Assembly: GCA_028291845.1 (NCBI GenBank)
Contig: JAQGNM010000158.1
Coordinates: 1-17,325 of the forward strand
DNA: 17,325 nt
Source: Massilia sp.
GTDB lineage: Bacteria > Pseudomonadota > Gammaproteobacteria > Burkholderiales > Burkholderiaceae_D
Reading direction: 5' to 3'
Shown: piece after piece, positions 1 through 7,227 of the stretch
How the letters are laid out: every line of letters begins with the position of its first letter
How positions within the stretch are numbered: position 1 is the first letter of the stretch
Made by a program: the position numbers and the translations under genes
Notes under the pieces: generated by a model
Told to the model about the DNA's origin: nothing
Seen by the model: the letters and a program-made list of their open reading frames with translations, nothing else
The model's database searches: none

Positions 1-380
1 TGGCCTATAACTGCTCGCCGTCTTTCAACTGGAAGAAGAACCTGGACGATGCCACCATCGCAAAATTCCAGCGCGAACTGGGTGCGATGGGCTACAAATT
101 CCAGTTCATCACACTGGCTGGCTTCCATTCGCTGAATTACTCGATGTTCAACCTGGCCCACGGCTATGCCCGTCAAAACATGACCGCCTTCGTGGAAATG
201 CAGGAAGCCGAGTTCGCCGCCGCCGAGAAGGGCTTTACTGCTGTGAAACACCAGCGCGAAGTGGGCACCAGCTACTTCGATGCCGTCACCCAGACCATCC
301 AGCAAGGTCAAAGCTCGACCACCGCGCTGCACGGTTCGACCGAAGATGAACAGTTTTTCGATGAGAAAAAAGTCGCATAA
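1..380 (+). CDS. aceA: Isocitrate lyase, C-terminal part (5' truncated by window edge)
   Basis: The reading frame is already open at base 3 and ends with TAA at 378-380, giving about 125 C-terminal residues. Isocitrate lyase splits isocitrate into glyoxylate and succinate, the first step of the cytoplasmic glyoxylate shunt, needed for growth on acetate and fatty acids. The visible part contains the family segment CSPSFNWKKNLDD, then KFQFITLAGFHS and the C-terminal STEDEQF, which closely follow the end of E. coli AceA as I remember it. The catalytic KKCGH motif lies upstream of the window and cannot be checked. The protein ends FDEKKVA, a few residues beyond the E. coli end. A strong terminator follows within 30 bases, so this gene ends its transcription unit. 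Identification is very secure; only the 5' end is missing. Confidence 0.96.
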   Translation, partial: AYNCSPSFNWKKNLDDATIAKFQRELGAMGYKFQFITLAGFHSLNYSMFNLAHGYARQNMTAFVEMQEAEFAAAEKGFTAVKHQREVGTSYFDAVTQTIQQGQSSTTALHGSTEDEQFFDEKKVA

Positions 381-406
381 GACGGCTTTGTTTTTGAGGT
401 GACAGG

Positions 407-439
407 CGGGGCCGGGTTTTCAAAACCGGCCCCGTTTTT
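407..439 (+). terminator. Rho-independent terminator after aceA
   Basis: A nine-base GC-rich arm (407-415) pairs perfectly with 426-434. The space between can extend as four T opposite four A with one bulged G. A run of five T follows at 435-439. It lies 27 bases after the aceA stop. This is the clearest intrinsic terminator in the window. Confidence 0.92.
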
Positions 440-480
440 ACGTTGTAGTGGATAATGGCGGAAATATCCGCGCTGCACAT

Positions 481-502
481 TTGCCTGGCGTTCGCCAAGC
501 AA
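481..502 (+). repeat. Hairpin-forming inverted repeat in the rlmJ leader
   Basis: Arms 481-490 and 493-502 match in 9 of 10 positions around a two-base centre. The hairpin ends 38 bases before the rlmJ start codon and has no T-run, so it is not an ordinary terminator. A smaller five-base hairpin (458-462 with 467-471) precedes it. It could be a leader structure or an operator; no function is shown. Confidence 0.5.
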
Positions 503-540
503 GCACGTCGCCGCCGTACGATTCACAGATTGGAAACACC

Positions 541-1701
541 ATGCTCAGCTACCGCCACGCCTTCCACGCGGGTAATCACGCCGACGTTCTGAAACATTTC
601 GTGCAACTGCAACTGCACGAGTACATGAACCAGAAAGACACCGCCTATACCTATATCGATACCCACTCGGGCGCCGGGGTGTACGCGCTCGACAGTGGCT
701 ACGCCTCCAAGAACGCCGAATACGAAACCGGCATCGCCCCCCTGTGGGAGCGCCTCGACCTGCCCAAGCCGCTGGCCGATTACGTCAATCTGGTCAAGGG
801 CTTGAATCCGAGCGGCAAGATGCGCTACTACCCCGGTTCGCCCTACGTGGCCGACAAGGCGATGCGCGAGCAGGACCGCCTGCGCCTGTTCGAATTGCAC
901 CCGGCCGACGCCAAGATTCTGGCCGACAATTTTAGAAAGGTTGCCGAGCACGCCGCCGCCCAAGGCGTGGTCGCCAGCGGCCGCGGCAAGCGCGTTCTGG
1001 TCGACCGCGGCGACGGCTTTCATGCCCTGAAAACCTTGTTGCCGCCACCGTCGCGGCGCGCGCTGGTGCTGATCGACCCGCCGTACGAGGACAAGCAGGA
1101 TTACCGCAAGGTGCGCGACGCGGTCGAGGAAGCGCTTGGGCGCTTTCCGACCGGTACCTACGCGATCTGGTACCCGGTGCTGCAACGGATGGAATCGCGC
1201 TCCTTTTCCGACAAGTTGAAGCGTTTACATGGCAAGGACTGGCTCAACGTCAGCCTGACCGTGACCACGCCTGGCCCCGACGGTTTCGGCTTGCACACCA
1301 GCGGCATGTTCATCGTCAATCCGCCATACACCCTCGAGCCGATCCTGCGCCAGGTGATGCCTTATCTGGTCGAGGTGCTCGGCAAGGACGAGGGCGCCAC
1401 CTTCGTCATCGAATCGGGCGTGCCGCTGACCGGGTCGGCCGCGGCCCGGCCGGGCGCCGGCGGCGCCGTCCGGGTGCCGGTCGGCAATGCGCGCCGGGCC
1501 AGTCCCTTGTCCGGCACCGGCAGTTTGCGCCTGCCGGGCCAGGCGCCGGCGGGCACACCCGGATCGGCCGGCGCTGCCGGCCCGCTCGGCCGCGCCGCCA
1601 ACACCAGCGGCCGTCCCACCGCTAAAACCAGCGGGCGGCCGACGGCGCCAGGCAGCGGACGTCCGAGCGGCCCCAAGCCGCCCGGCTCGCGCCGGCCTTG
1701 A
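541..1701 (+). CDS. rlmJ: 23S rRNA (adenine(2030)-N6)-methyltransferase RlmJ with C-terminal low-complexity tail
   Basis: RlmJ methylates N6 of A2030 in 23S rRNA using S-adenosylmethionine. The 386-residue product opens with the family signature YRHAFHAGNHADVLKH (residues 4-19). It has the SAM-binding segment DTHSGAG (about 40-46), FELHP (about 117-121) and the catalytic DPPYE (179-183). I chose ATG 541 because the protein then begins MLSYRHAFHAG as in E. coli RlmJ, with a GGA purine patch about six bases upstream; an ATG at 448 would add 31 unrelated residues. E. coli RlmJ is about 280 residues, so the enzyme core is complete by about residue 293. The remaining 93 residues are rich in Gly, Pro, Ala, Ser and Arg, with three SGRP units near the end. 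The tail looks disordered and basic, perhaps RNA-binding, but that is inference. The gene appears to stand alone after the aceA terminator. Confidence 0.94.
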   Translation: MLSYRHAFHAGNHADVLKHFVQLQLHEYMNQKDTAYTYIDTHSGAGVYALDSGYASKNAEYETGIAPLWERLDLPKPLADYVNLVKGLNPSGKMRYYPGSPYVADKAMREQDRLRLFELHPADAKILADNFRKVAEHAAAQGVVASGRGKRVLVDRGDGFHALKTLLPPPSRRALVLIDPPYEDKQDYRKVRDAVEEALGRFPTGTYAIWYPVLQRMESRSFSDKLKRLHGKDWLNVSLTVTTPGPDGFGLHTSGMFIVNPPYTLEPILRQVMPYLVEVLGKDEGATFVIESGVPLTGSAAARPGAGGAVRVPVGNARRASPLSGTGSLRLPGQAPAGTPGSAGAAGPLGRAANTSGRPTAKTSGRPTAPGSGRPSGPKPPGSRRP

Positions 1702-1835
1702 TGGGCCACGACGTGTTGCAGTGTAGATGTCGAAATATAAACAACACGGAAAGTGTAGTATAGTCGGGGTGAGAGCGCCGCTCGGCGGCTTTGGCTTGCC
1801 CGAATAATCAGCGTGCCCGATACAGGGGGTGCTCC

Positions 1836-3104
1836 GTGCTGAATGATGTAGATAAAAACCAGATGTCCTTGCCTTTCGATGAGTTTTTCCTGGCGCGTCA
1901 GCCAATTTTAGGGCGCGACCAGCATCTGGTAGCGTTCGAGCTGTTGTTCCGCACCGCCGGCGCAACCGAAGCGAATGTTACCGACGACGTCGCCGCAACG
2001 GCGGCCGTCATTTCGCATGCCTCTCAGCTGGGCATGGAACAGGTTGTCGGCCCCCGGCTGGCCTTTGTCAACGTGTCTGAAGCTGCGCTGATGAGCGACT
2101 ACGTGCGCTTCCTGCCGCCCGACAAGGTGATCCTGGAAATCCTCGAGACGGTCAAAGCCTCGCCGCGCCTGATTGCCCGCATCCGCGAGTTGCGTGCGCT
2201 GGGTTTCAAATTCGCCCTGGACGACATTGTCGCCGAGTCGGAAGATTTCATGGCCTTCGTCGAACTGGTCGATGTCATCAAGGTCGACGTCAAGGCGGTC
2301 GAACCCGACCGCCTGCCAGGCTTGACCGCCTCGCTGCACATGCTCGGTAAAACCTTGCTGGCGGAGAAGGTCGAAACCCTGGAAGAATTCCGCCAGTGCC
2401 TGGCGCTGGGCTTCGAATATTTCCAGGGATATTATTTTGCCCGGCCCACCATCATGAGCGGGCGCAAAATCGCGCCCAGCGAGATGGCGATCTTGGAGCT
2501 ATTAAAACTGATCGATTCGGACGCCGACAATCTGACCATCGAGATTGCGGTCAAGCGCGATACCCTGATCAGCCTGAACTTGCTGCGCCTGGTCAACACG
2601 GCCGCGGCCGGCGGCGAGCGCATCGACACCGTGGGCCAGGCCCTCGATTCGCTGGGCCGCCAGCAATTGCAGCGCTGGCTGCAAATCCTGCTGTATGCCG
2701 CGCCCGGCGCCAAGGTCGAAATGAACCTGCCGCTGCTGCAGATGGCCACCACCCGCGGCAAGTTGCTTGAACTGATGAGTTTGAAGCTGCATCCCGGCCA
2801 GCGCGAGGCCGCCGACACCGGCTTCACGGTCGGCATCCTGTCGCTGACCGACGCGCTGTTTTCGATTCCCATGCAGGACATCCTCGACACCGTCGACGTC
2901 ACCGACGAGGTGCGGGCGGCCCTGCTCGAGCGCGAAGGCGAATACGGCGACATGCTCAAGGTGGTCGAACTGGTCGAGAAGGCCAGGTCCGGCACGGCGC
3001 TGGCCGCCGCCTTGCGCCGCATCAACCTGAGCGTCAAGGATTTGCAGGAAATCGAAATGGCCGCGTTCGAGTGGTTGAACGTGCTGGCGCAGGAAGTGCA
3101 CTAG
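1836..3104 (+). CDS. EAL-HDOD domain signalling protein (YuxH/CdgJ-like)
   Basis: The 422-residue protein has an N-terminal EAL-type domain (about 15-215) and a C-terminal HDOD domain (about 225-410), the arrangement of the YuxH/CdgJ family. EAL domains hydrolyse cyclic-di-GMP; many proteins of this arrangement are thought to act as binding or scaffold proteins instead. The signature is ELL (E35) rather than EAL. Most metal and catalytic positions can be matched: N79 in VNVS, E101 in LEILE, D129-D130, K149 in IKVDVK, E177 in AEKVET and Q197 in FQGYYFARP. The DDFG loop is altered to DDIVAE, so activity is doubtful. No transmembrane segment is apparent. GTG 1836 was chosen for its AGGGGGT ribosome site at 1824-1830; ATG 1863 is a second candidate. 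It converges with udk. Confidence 0.88.
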   Translation: MLNDVDKNQMSLPFDEFFLARQPILGRDQHLVAFELLFRTAGATEANVTDDVAATAAVISHASQLGMEQVVGPRLAFVNVSEAALMSDYVRFLPPDKVILEILETVKASPRLIARIRELRALGFKFALDDIVAESEDFMAFVELVDVIKVDVKAVEPDRLPGLTASLHMLGKTLLAEKVETLEEFRQCLALGFEYFQGYYFARPTIMSGRKIAPSEMAILELLKLIDSDADNLTIEIAVKRDTLISLNLLRLVNTAAAGGERIDTVGQALDSLGRQQLQRWLQILLYAAPGAKVEMNLPLLQMATTRGKLLELMSLKLHPGQREAADTGFTVGILSLTDALFSIPMQDILDTVDVTDEVRAALLEREGEYGDMLKVVELVEKARSGTALAAALRRINLSVKDLQEIEMAAFEWLNVLAQEVH

Positions 3105-3126
3105 GCGGAGATAGCTGCCCGTCCTG

Positions 3127-3146
3127 ACTGCCGCTTACTGCCGCTT
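3127..3146. repeat. Perfect 10-bp tandem duplication across the udk stop codon
   Basis: The ten bases at 3127-3136 are repeated exactly at 3137-3146. The udk stop codon (3135-3137, read on the minus strand) lies on the junction, so the second copy is 3' untranslated sequence matching the last codons. It is probably a slippage event without function. Confidence 0.6.
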
Positions 3147-3785
3147 CAACTGCCCGATCACGCTGGCCACCTTGGTGGTGATCACATCGACCGCCGGGCC
3201 ATTGGCGCCGTGCGGCAAAATCACATCGGCGTGGCGCTTGGTCGGCTCGATGAATTGTTTGTGCATCGGGCGCACCGTTTCCAGGTACTGGCCGACCACG
3301 CTCTCCACCGAGCGGCCCCGTTCGGTGATATCGCGTTGCATGCGGCGGATAAAGCGCACGTCGGCGGCGGTGTCGACAAAAATCTTCAGCGACATCATCT
3401 TGCGCAAGTCGGCGTCATACAGGGCAAACAGGCCCTCGATAACGATCACCGGGGCTGGCTTGACAGGAATGGTCTTGTTGGAACGGTTATCGATCGTAAA
3501 GTCGTACTCCGGCATCTCGATCGCCTCGCCATTGCGCAAGGCTTGCACGTGCTGCACCAGCAGCGGCCAGTCGAACGCTTGCGGATGATCGTAATTCTGC
3601 TTGCGGCGCACTTCAGGGGTGAGGTCGGACTGGTCGCAGTAGTAATCGTCCTGCATCACCACCGACACCATATCGGAACCGAAGGAAGCGAGCACCTGCT
3701 GGGTCACGGTCGACTTGCCGCTGCCGCTGCCACCGGCGACACCAATGACAAATGGCGGGGAAGGTAGGGAAGAAATCTCGTTCAT
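3135..3785 (-). CDS. udk: Uridine kinase
   Basis: Uridine kinase phosphorylates uridine and cytidine to UMP and CMP with ATP or GTP in cytoplasmic pyrimidine salvage. The protein is 216 residues, close to the 213 of E. coli Udk. It shows the Walker A loop GGSGSGKS (18-25), the substrate segment DDYY followed by YDHPQAFDW, and the second-strand motif IVIEGLFALYD. ATG 3785 gives the usual short leader before the P-loop. A run of five G lies directly against this ATG, an unusually short ribosome-site spacing. The frame stays open to a TTG at 3833, which would add 16 residues without a better site, so the start is not certain. The gene is divergent from the AsmA-family gene and convergent with the EAL-HDOD gene. 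Function is secure. Confidence 0.95.
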   Translation of the reverse strand: MNEISSLPSPPFVIGVAGGSGSGKSTVTQQVLASFGSDMVSVVMQDDYYCDQSDLTPEVRRKQNYDHPQAFDWPLLVQHVQALRNGEAIEMPEYDFTIDNRSNKTIPVKPAPVIVIEGLFALYDADLRKMMSLKIFVDTAADVRFIRRMQRDITERGRSVESVVGQYLETVRPMHKQFIEPTKRHADVILPHGANGPAVDVITTKVASVIGQLKRQ

Positions 3786-3868
3786 CCCCCATGATACCGG
3801 AGCGGCGGCGGAACTGACAGGACCGCCAGGCAAATCAGGTACGCCGATTGGCGCGCAATGCTGCCTAC

Positions 3869-3891
3869 TTAACCATAAATTTTATGATTAA
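3869..3891. promoter_or_regulatory. AT-rich imperfect palindrome between udk and the AsmA gene
   Basis: Arms 3869-3879 and 3881-3891 match in 10 of 11 positions around one central base, in an otherwise GC-rich gap between two divergent genes. It contains a TATGAT hexamer (3883-3888) usable as a -10 box, but I see no good -35 partner. It may be an operator or the core of a divergent promoter. This is inference from symmetry and position only. Confidence 0.4.
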
Positions 3892-3986
3892 ACGTTATGC
3901 TTGGGGCTTGTGGCGCATGCACCGTGCGTTTGACTGCGGCTTCGGTGCCAAACCAGGTCCGCGACCATCCACCTAGCGAGCTTACA

Positions 3987-6023
3987 TTGAAAAAAAATTC
4001 CAAGACCTTCAAGATCGGCGCAACCTTGCTGGCGCTGATCGCCGGGCTGATTCTGCTGTTCTACCTGTTCAACTGGAACATGCTGCGGCCATATATCAAC
4101 CGCAAGGTGTCCGAAAGCACCGGGCGCGAGTTTGCCATTCAGGGCAATCTGGACGTGAAATTTCACCGCGGTCTCGACAACGAAAAGGGCTGGCGGCGCT
4201 GGGTGCCGCGGCCGTATGTCAGCGCCGAAGACATTCACATGAGCAACCCGACCTGGAGCACGGTCGGCAAGGAAATGGCGGCGGCCAAGCGGGTCGACCT
4301 TGGTTTTCGCATCCTGCCCTTGCTGGGAAAGAAATTCATCGTCACCGATCTGCGTCTGGATGGCCCGCAGCTGGCGCTGCAGCAAAGAAAAGACGGCAGC
4401 AATTCCTGGACCTTGAAGGACAACGGCCCTTCCGAATGGAAAGTCGACATCCAGCGCCTGGCGTTTTCGACCGGCAATCTGCGCTATTTGAACGAAGCCA
4501 TCGGCCTCGACCTGCATGCCGAGGCCAAGTCGATCGACGCCAGTTCGAAAGCGGCCGCGGCGGAGAAGGGCGCCCAGCCCTACGGTCTGGCATTCACCCT
4601 TGATGGCAAATATAAAAAAGCGCCGATCACCGGCGGCGGCCGCAGCGGCGCGGTGCTCACCTTGACCGATTCGGACATTACTTTTCCAGTGGAAGCCAAG
4701 GCTGATCTCGGCGGCAACAAGATCGAACTTGCCGGCAGCCTGAGCGACCCGAAAACCCTGTCCGGCATGGACCTCAAAATGAAACTGGCCGGCCCCAGCA
4801 TGGCCGAGCTGTATCCGCTCACCGGCGTCCTGCTGCCCGATACCCCGCCGTACGAAACCCACGGCCGCCTGCTCGGCAAGAAGGGCGACGACGATTATTG
4901 GACTTTTACCTACGACAAGTTCAGCGGCACGGTCGGCGCCAGCGACATTGCCGGCACGCTCGCTTACGTGCAACGCAAAGGCCGTCCGCTGCTGCGCGGC
5001 CAGCTCAACTCCAACCAGTTGCGCCTGGCCGATCTCGGTCCCACGGTCGGCGCCAATACCGGTTCCGGCACCAAGCAGGCCGGCACCGTGAAAGCGCCGG
5101 CCGCTGGCAAGGCGCTGCCGGTCGACGAATTCACCACCGCCAAGTGGGATGCGCTCGATGCCGACGTGAAGTTCACCGGCAAGCGCATTGTCCGCGTCAA
5201 CGATATTCCCTTGGAAAACATCGTCGCCGACATCCACATGAAGGACAAGGTGTTGAAGTTGACCCCATTGAACTTCGGCATGGCCGGCGGTCAGGTCACC
5301 AGCAATATTTCGCTCGACGGGCGCAACAAGGCGATCGATGCGCAGGCGCGCATCGCCGCACGCCACATCAAAATCCGCGAACTGTTCCCGAAGCTTAAAT
5401 CGATGCAGGCCAGCTTCGGCGAGATCAATGGCGATGCCGCCCTGGCCGGCAAGGGCAACACGGTGGCGGCGATGCTGGGCACCTCGAACGGCGAACTGAA
5501 CGCCGTGGTCACGGAAGGTTCGGTCAGCAAATTCATCCTCGAACTGGCCGGCCTGAACGTCGCCAACGCGGTGGCCGCCAAGCTGTTCGGCGACAAGCAG
5601 GTGCACATGAACTGCCTGGCCGCCGAATCGAATGTGCGCAACGGCCGCGCCAACGTGCAGCGTTTCGTGCTCGACACGGACGAGGCGGTGATCGACGTCA
5701 CCGGCTATGTCGATCTGGCGCAAGAGCAACTGGCGCTGGACGTGCATCCGAAGACCAAGGGTTCGCGCATTTTCACCTTGCGCACGCCGCTGTATGCGAA
5801 AGGCACGTTTGCCAATCCGGATGTGGGACCCTACAAGACCCCGATCGCCATCAAGGCCGGCGCCGCCGCGGCCCTGGCCGCGGTCGTTTCGCCGCTGGCG
5901 GCGCTGCTGCCGCTGGTAAACGTGGCGAAAGTGCCGGACACCGATTGCGCCAGCGCGATTGCGCGTGCCGAACAGGCGCCGGTGGCGAAGACGCCGAATG
6001 TGAAAGCGCCGCTGAAAAAATAA
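3987..6023 (+). CDS. AsmA family protein (envelope biogenesis)
   Basis: The 678-residue product begins with a short basic stretch and one hydrophobic segment (about 10-28, IGATLLALIAGLILLFYLF). The typical AsmA entry NWNMLRPYINRKVSESTGREF follows closely. The rest is long and beta-rich; the C-terminal part (LAAESNVRNGRANVQ, then a final hydrophobic stretch near residue 630) resembles AsmA_2-type regions. AsmA-like proteins sit in the inner membrane with a large periplasmic domain. They are linked to outer-membrane assembly and, in related proteins such as TamB and YhdP, to lipid transport. The start is uncertain. TTG 3987 puts the hydrophobic segment near the N-terminus as the family expects, with a weak GCGAG six bases before it. 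ATG 3897 in the same frame would add 30 Cys- and Pro-containing residues and lies hard against the AT-rich palindrome. The gene faces the diguanylate cyclase tail to tail. Confidence 0.85.
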   Translation: MKKNSKTFKIGATLLALIAGLILLFYLFNWNMLRPYINRKVSESTGREFAIQGNLDVKFHRGLDNEKGWRRWVPRPYVSAEDIHMSNPTWSTVGKEMAAAKRVDLGFRILPLLGKKFIVTDLRLDGPQLALQQRKDGSNSWTLKDNGPSEWKVDIQRLAFSTGNLRYLNEAIGLDLHAEAKSIDASSKAAAAEKGAQPYGLAFTLDGKYKKAPITGGGRSGAVLTLTDSDITFPVEAKADLGGNKIELAGSLSDPKTLSGMDLKMKLAGPSMAELYPLTGVLLPDTPPYETHGRLLGKKGDDDYWTFTYDKFSGTVGASDIAGTLAYVQRKGRPLLRGQLNSNQLRLADLGPTVGANTGSGTKQAGTVKAPAAGKALPVDEFTTAKWDALDADVKFTGKRIVRVNDIPLENIVADIHMKDKVLKLTPLNFGMAGGQVTSNISLDGRNKAIDAQARIAARHIKIRELFPKLKSMQASFGEINGDAALAGKGNTVAAMLGTSNGELNAVVTEGSVSKFILELAGLNVANAVAAKLFGDKQVHMNCLAAESNVRNGRANVQRFVLDTDEAVIDVTGYVDLAQEQLALDVHPKTKGSRIFTLRTPLYAKGTFANPDVGPYKTPIAIKAGAAAALAAVVSPLAALLPLVNVAKVPDTDCASAIARAEQAPVAKTPNVKAPLKK

Positions 6024-6051
6024 GCGCTATCGCTGAAATGCGCCTGACCGC

Positions 6052-7140
6052 CTAGAAAAACTCTGCCGTATCGTTCGATGCCGGCAATTGCAATTCGCCG
6101 GCGGCGACGATTTCATCGTAGTGGCAGGTGCGGTTCCTGCCATGCGTCTTGGCATGGTACAGCGCCTGGTCGGCGTGGCCGAGCGAGGCCACCGGCGAGT
6201 CGCCCGGGCGCACCTGCACGTAGCCGAGGCTGACGGTGACGGTGCCCACTTGCGGGAAGACGTGGGCGGCGACATTGGTCCTGAAGCGTTCGATGATGGT
6301 GTGGGCCTGTTCGCTGGTGGCCGAGCGCAGCAGGATGACGAATTCCTCGCCGCCGAAACGGAACACGCGATCGTCGGCGCGGAAGGACGAGACCAGCATG
6401 TTGGCCACGAGAATCAGCACTTCATCGCCGTAGACGTGGCCGAAGCGGTCGTTGACCGATTTGAAGTAATCGATGTCGGCCACTACCAGCCACTGGCCGG
6501 ACTCGCCGTCGCCGCTGACGGGTGCGCTCAGGGCCTGGCCGCCGCCGTTTTGCAGCATGCGGCTCAGCTGGCCATCGAAGGTCTTGCGGTTGAGCAGGCC
6601 CGTGAGCGAATCGCGTTCGCTGTAATCCAACAAGTTCTGGAAATTGCGGTAGACGCCGACGATGCCCACTACCATCGGTACCATGTCGGCGGCGAACTGG
6701 CCGGCGCGGACGATTTCCAGCACGGTATCGGCCTTGTCGCCGATCCAGATCGGCATCCACAGGATGGCGTCGCCGTCATCGGACACGCCGTTGGCGCTGG
6801 GCGCACGGGTATCGATGCAGGCCGCAAGGGCGGCGATCGCGGCCAGCGGCAGGTCGGCCGGCGCCGACGACGCCGCCGTCAGTCCGTTGCCCGAGATGCA
6901 GGCGCGCTGGCGGACCAGCGGACCGGCGGCATCCTGCACCAGGCTGAGCACACGGGTCTGCTTGGCGGCAGCCAGTTCATGCACAGCAGAAATGACCGCG
7001 ACGTCGAGCATGGCGTGGTCGCGATGCCCGGTGATGTCAACCAAGTGTTTCAGTAACGAATCCATGTCACGTTTGTTCCCAAAGCCGGCTAGAACGACGG
7101 AAAGTTGTCTTATTTCCCACGGAGTCGGCGGCAACGCCAT
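6052..7140 (-). CDS. Diguanylate cyclase (GGEEF, with inhibitory site)
   Basis: The enzyme is predicted to condense two GTP into cyclic-di-GMP. The 362-residue protein has a C-terminal GGDEF-type domain (about 190-340) with an intact GGEEF at 263-267, the entry motif DSLTGLLNRKTFD and the metal-site segment DIDYFKSVNDRFGH. RADD stands five residues before GGEEF, the usual position of the RxxD product-inhibition site, so feedback control is likely. The first 180 residues carry no clear transmembrane segment; they look like a soluble sensor, perhaps GAF-like, but I cannot assign it. ATG 7140 has a GAGGG site about six bases upstream. It is downstream of the RsmI-like gene by 87 bases on the same strand, so it may be the last gene of a maf-methylase-cyclase unit, though it could have its own promoter. 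Confidence 0.93.
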   Translation of the reverse strand: MALPPTPWEIRQLSVVLAGFGNKRDMDSLLKHLVDITGHRDHAMLDVAVISAVHELAAAKQTRVLSLVQDAAGPLVRQRACISGNGLTAASSAPADLPLAAIAALAACIDTRAPSANGVSDDGDAILWMPIWIGDKADTVLEIVRAGQFAADMVPMVVGIVGVYRNFQNLLDYSERDSLTGLLNRKTFDGQLSRMLQNGGGQALSAPVSGDGESGQWLVVADIDYFKSVNDRFGHVYGDEVLILVANMLVSSFRADDRVFRFGGEEFVILLRSATSEQAHTIIERFRTNVAAHVFPQVGTVTVSLGYVQVRPGDSPVASLGHADQALYHAKTHGRNRTCHYDEIVAAGELQLPASNDTAEFF

Positions 7141-7227
7141 CTCAACCCTCTATTGTCGGCAGATCGATACTTTTGCGCAAGTAAATTTGGTTTATTCTGC
7201 ATGCAAGCAGTTTTGCCACGTTTCGTA

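Noticed and set aside
448..540. Upstream ATG giving RlmJ 31 more residues
   Set aside because: The added residues do not match RlmJ and would be encoded by the two leader hairpins; ATG 541 gives the exact family N-terminus.
1791..1835. Upstream TTG start for the EAL-HDOD protein
   Set aside because: No ribosome site precedes it, whereas GTG 1836 has a strong AGGGGGT at good spacing.
1702..1835. Promoter for the EAL-HDOD gene (TTGCAG near 1716 and TATAAA near 1736)
   Set aside because: The spacing of 14 bases is too short, and no better pair was found; a promoter is likely here but I cannot place it.
3888..5747. 619-codon open frame on the minus strand opposite the AsmA gene
   Set aside because: It is His-, Val- and Gln-rich in the way antisense frames of GC-rich genes are, has no recognisable motif, and fully overlaps a gene with clear family features.
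6024..6051. Bidirectional terminator between the convergent AsmA and diguanylate cyclase genes
   Set aside because: Only 28 bases, with no stable inverted repeat or T-run on either strand.
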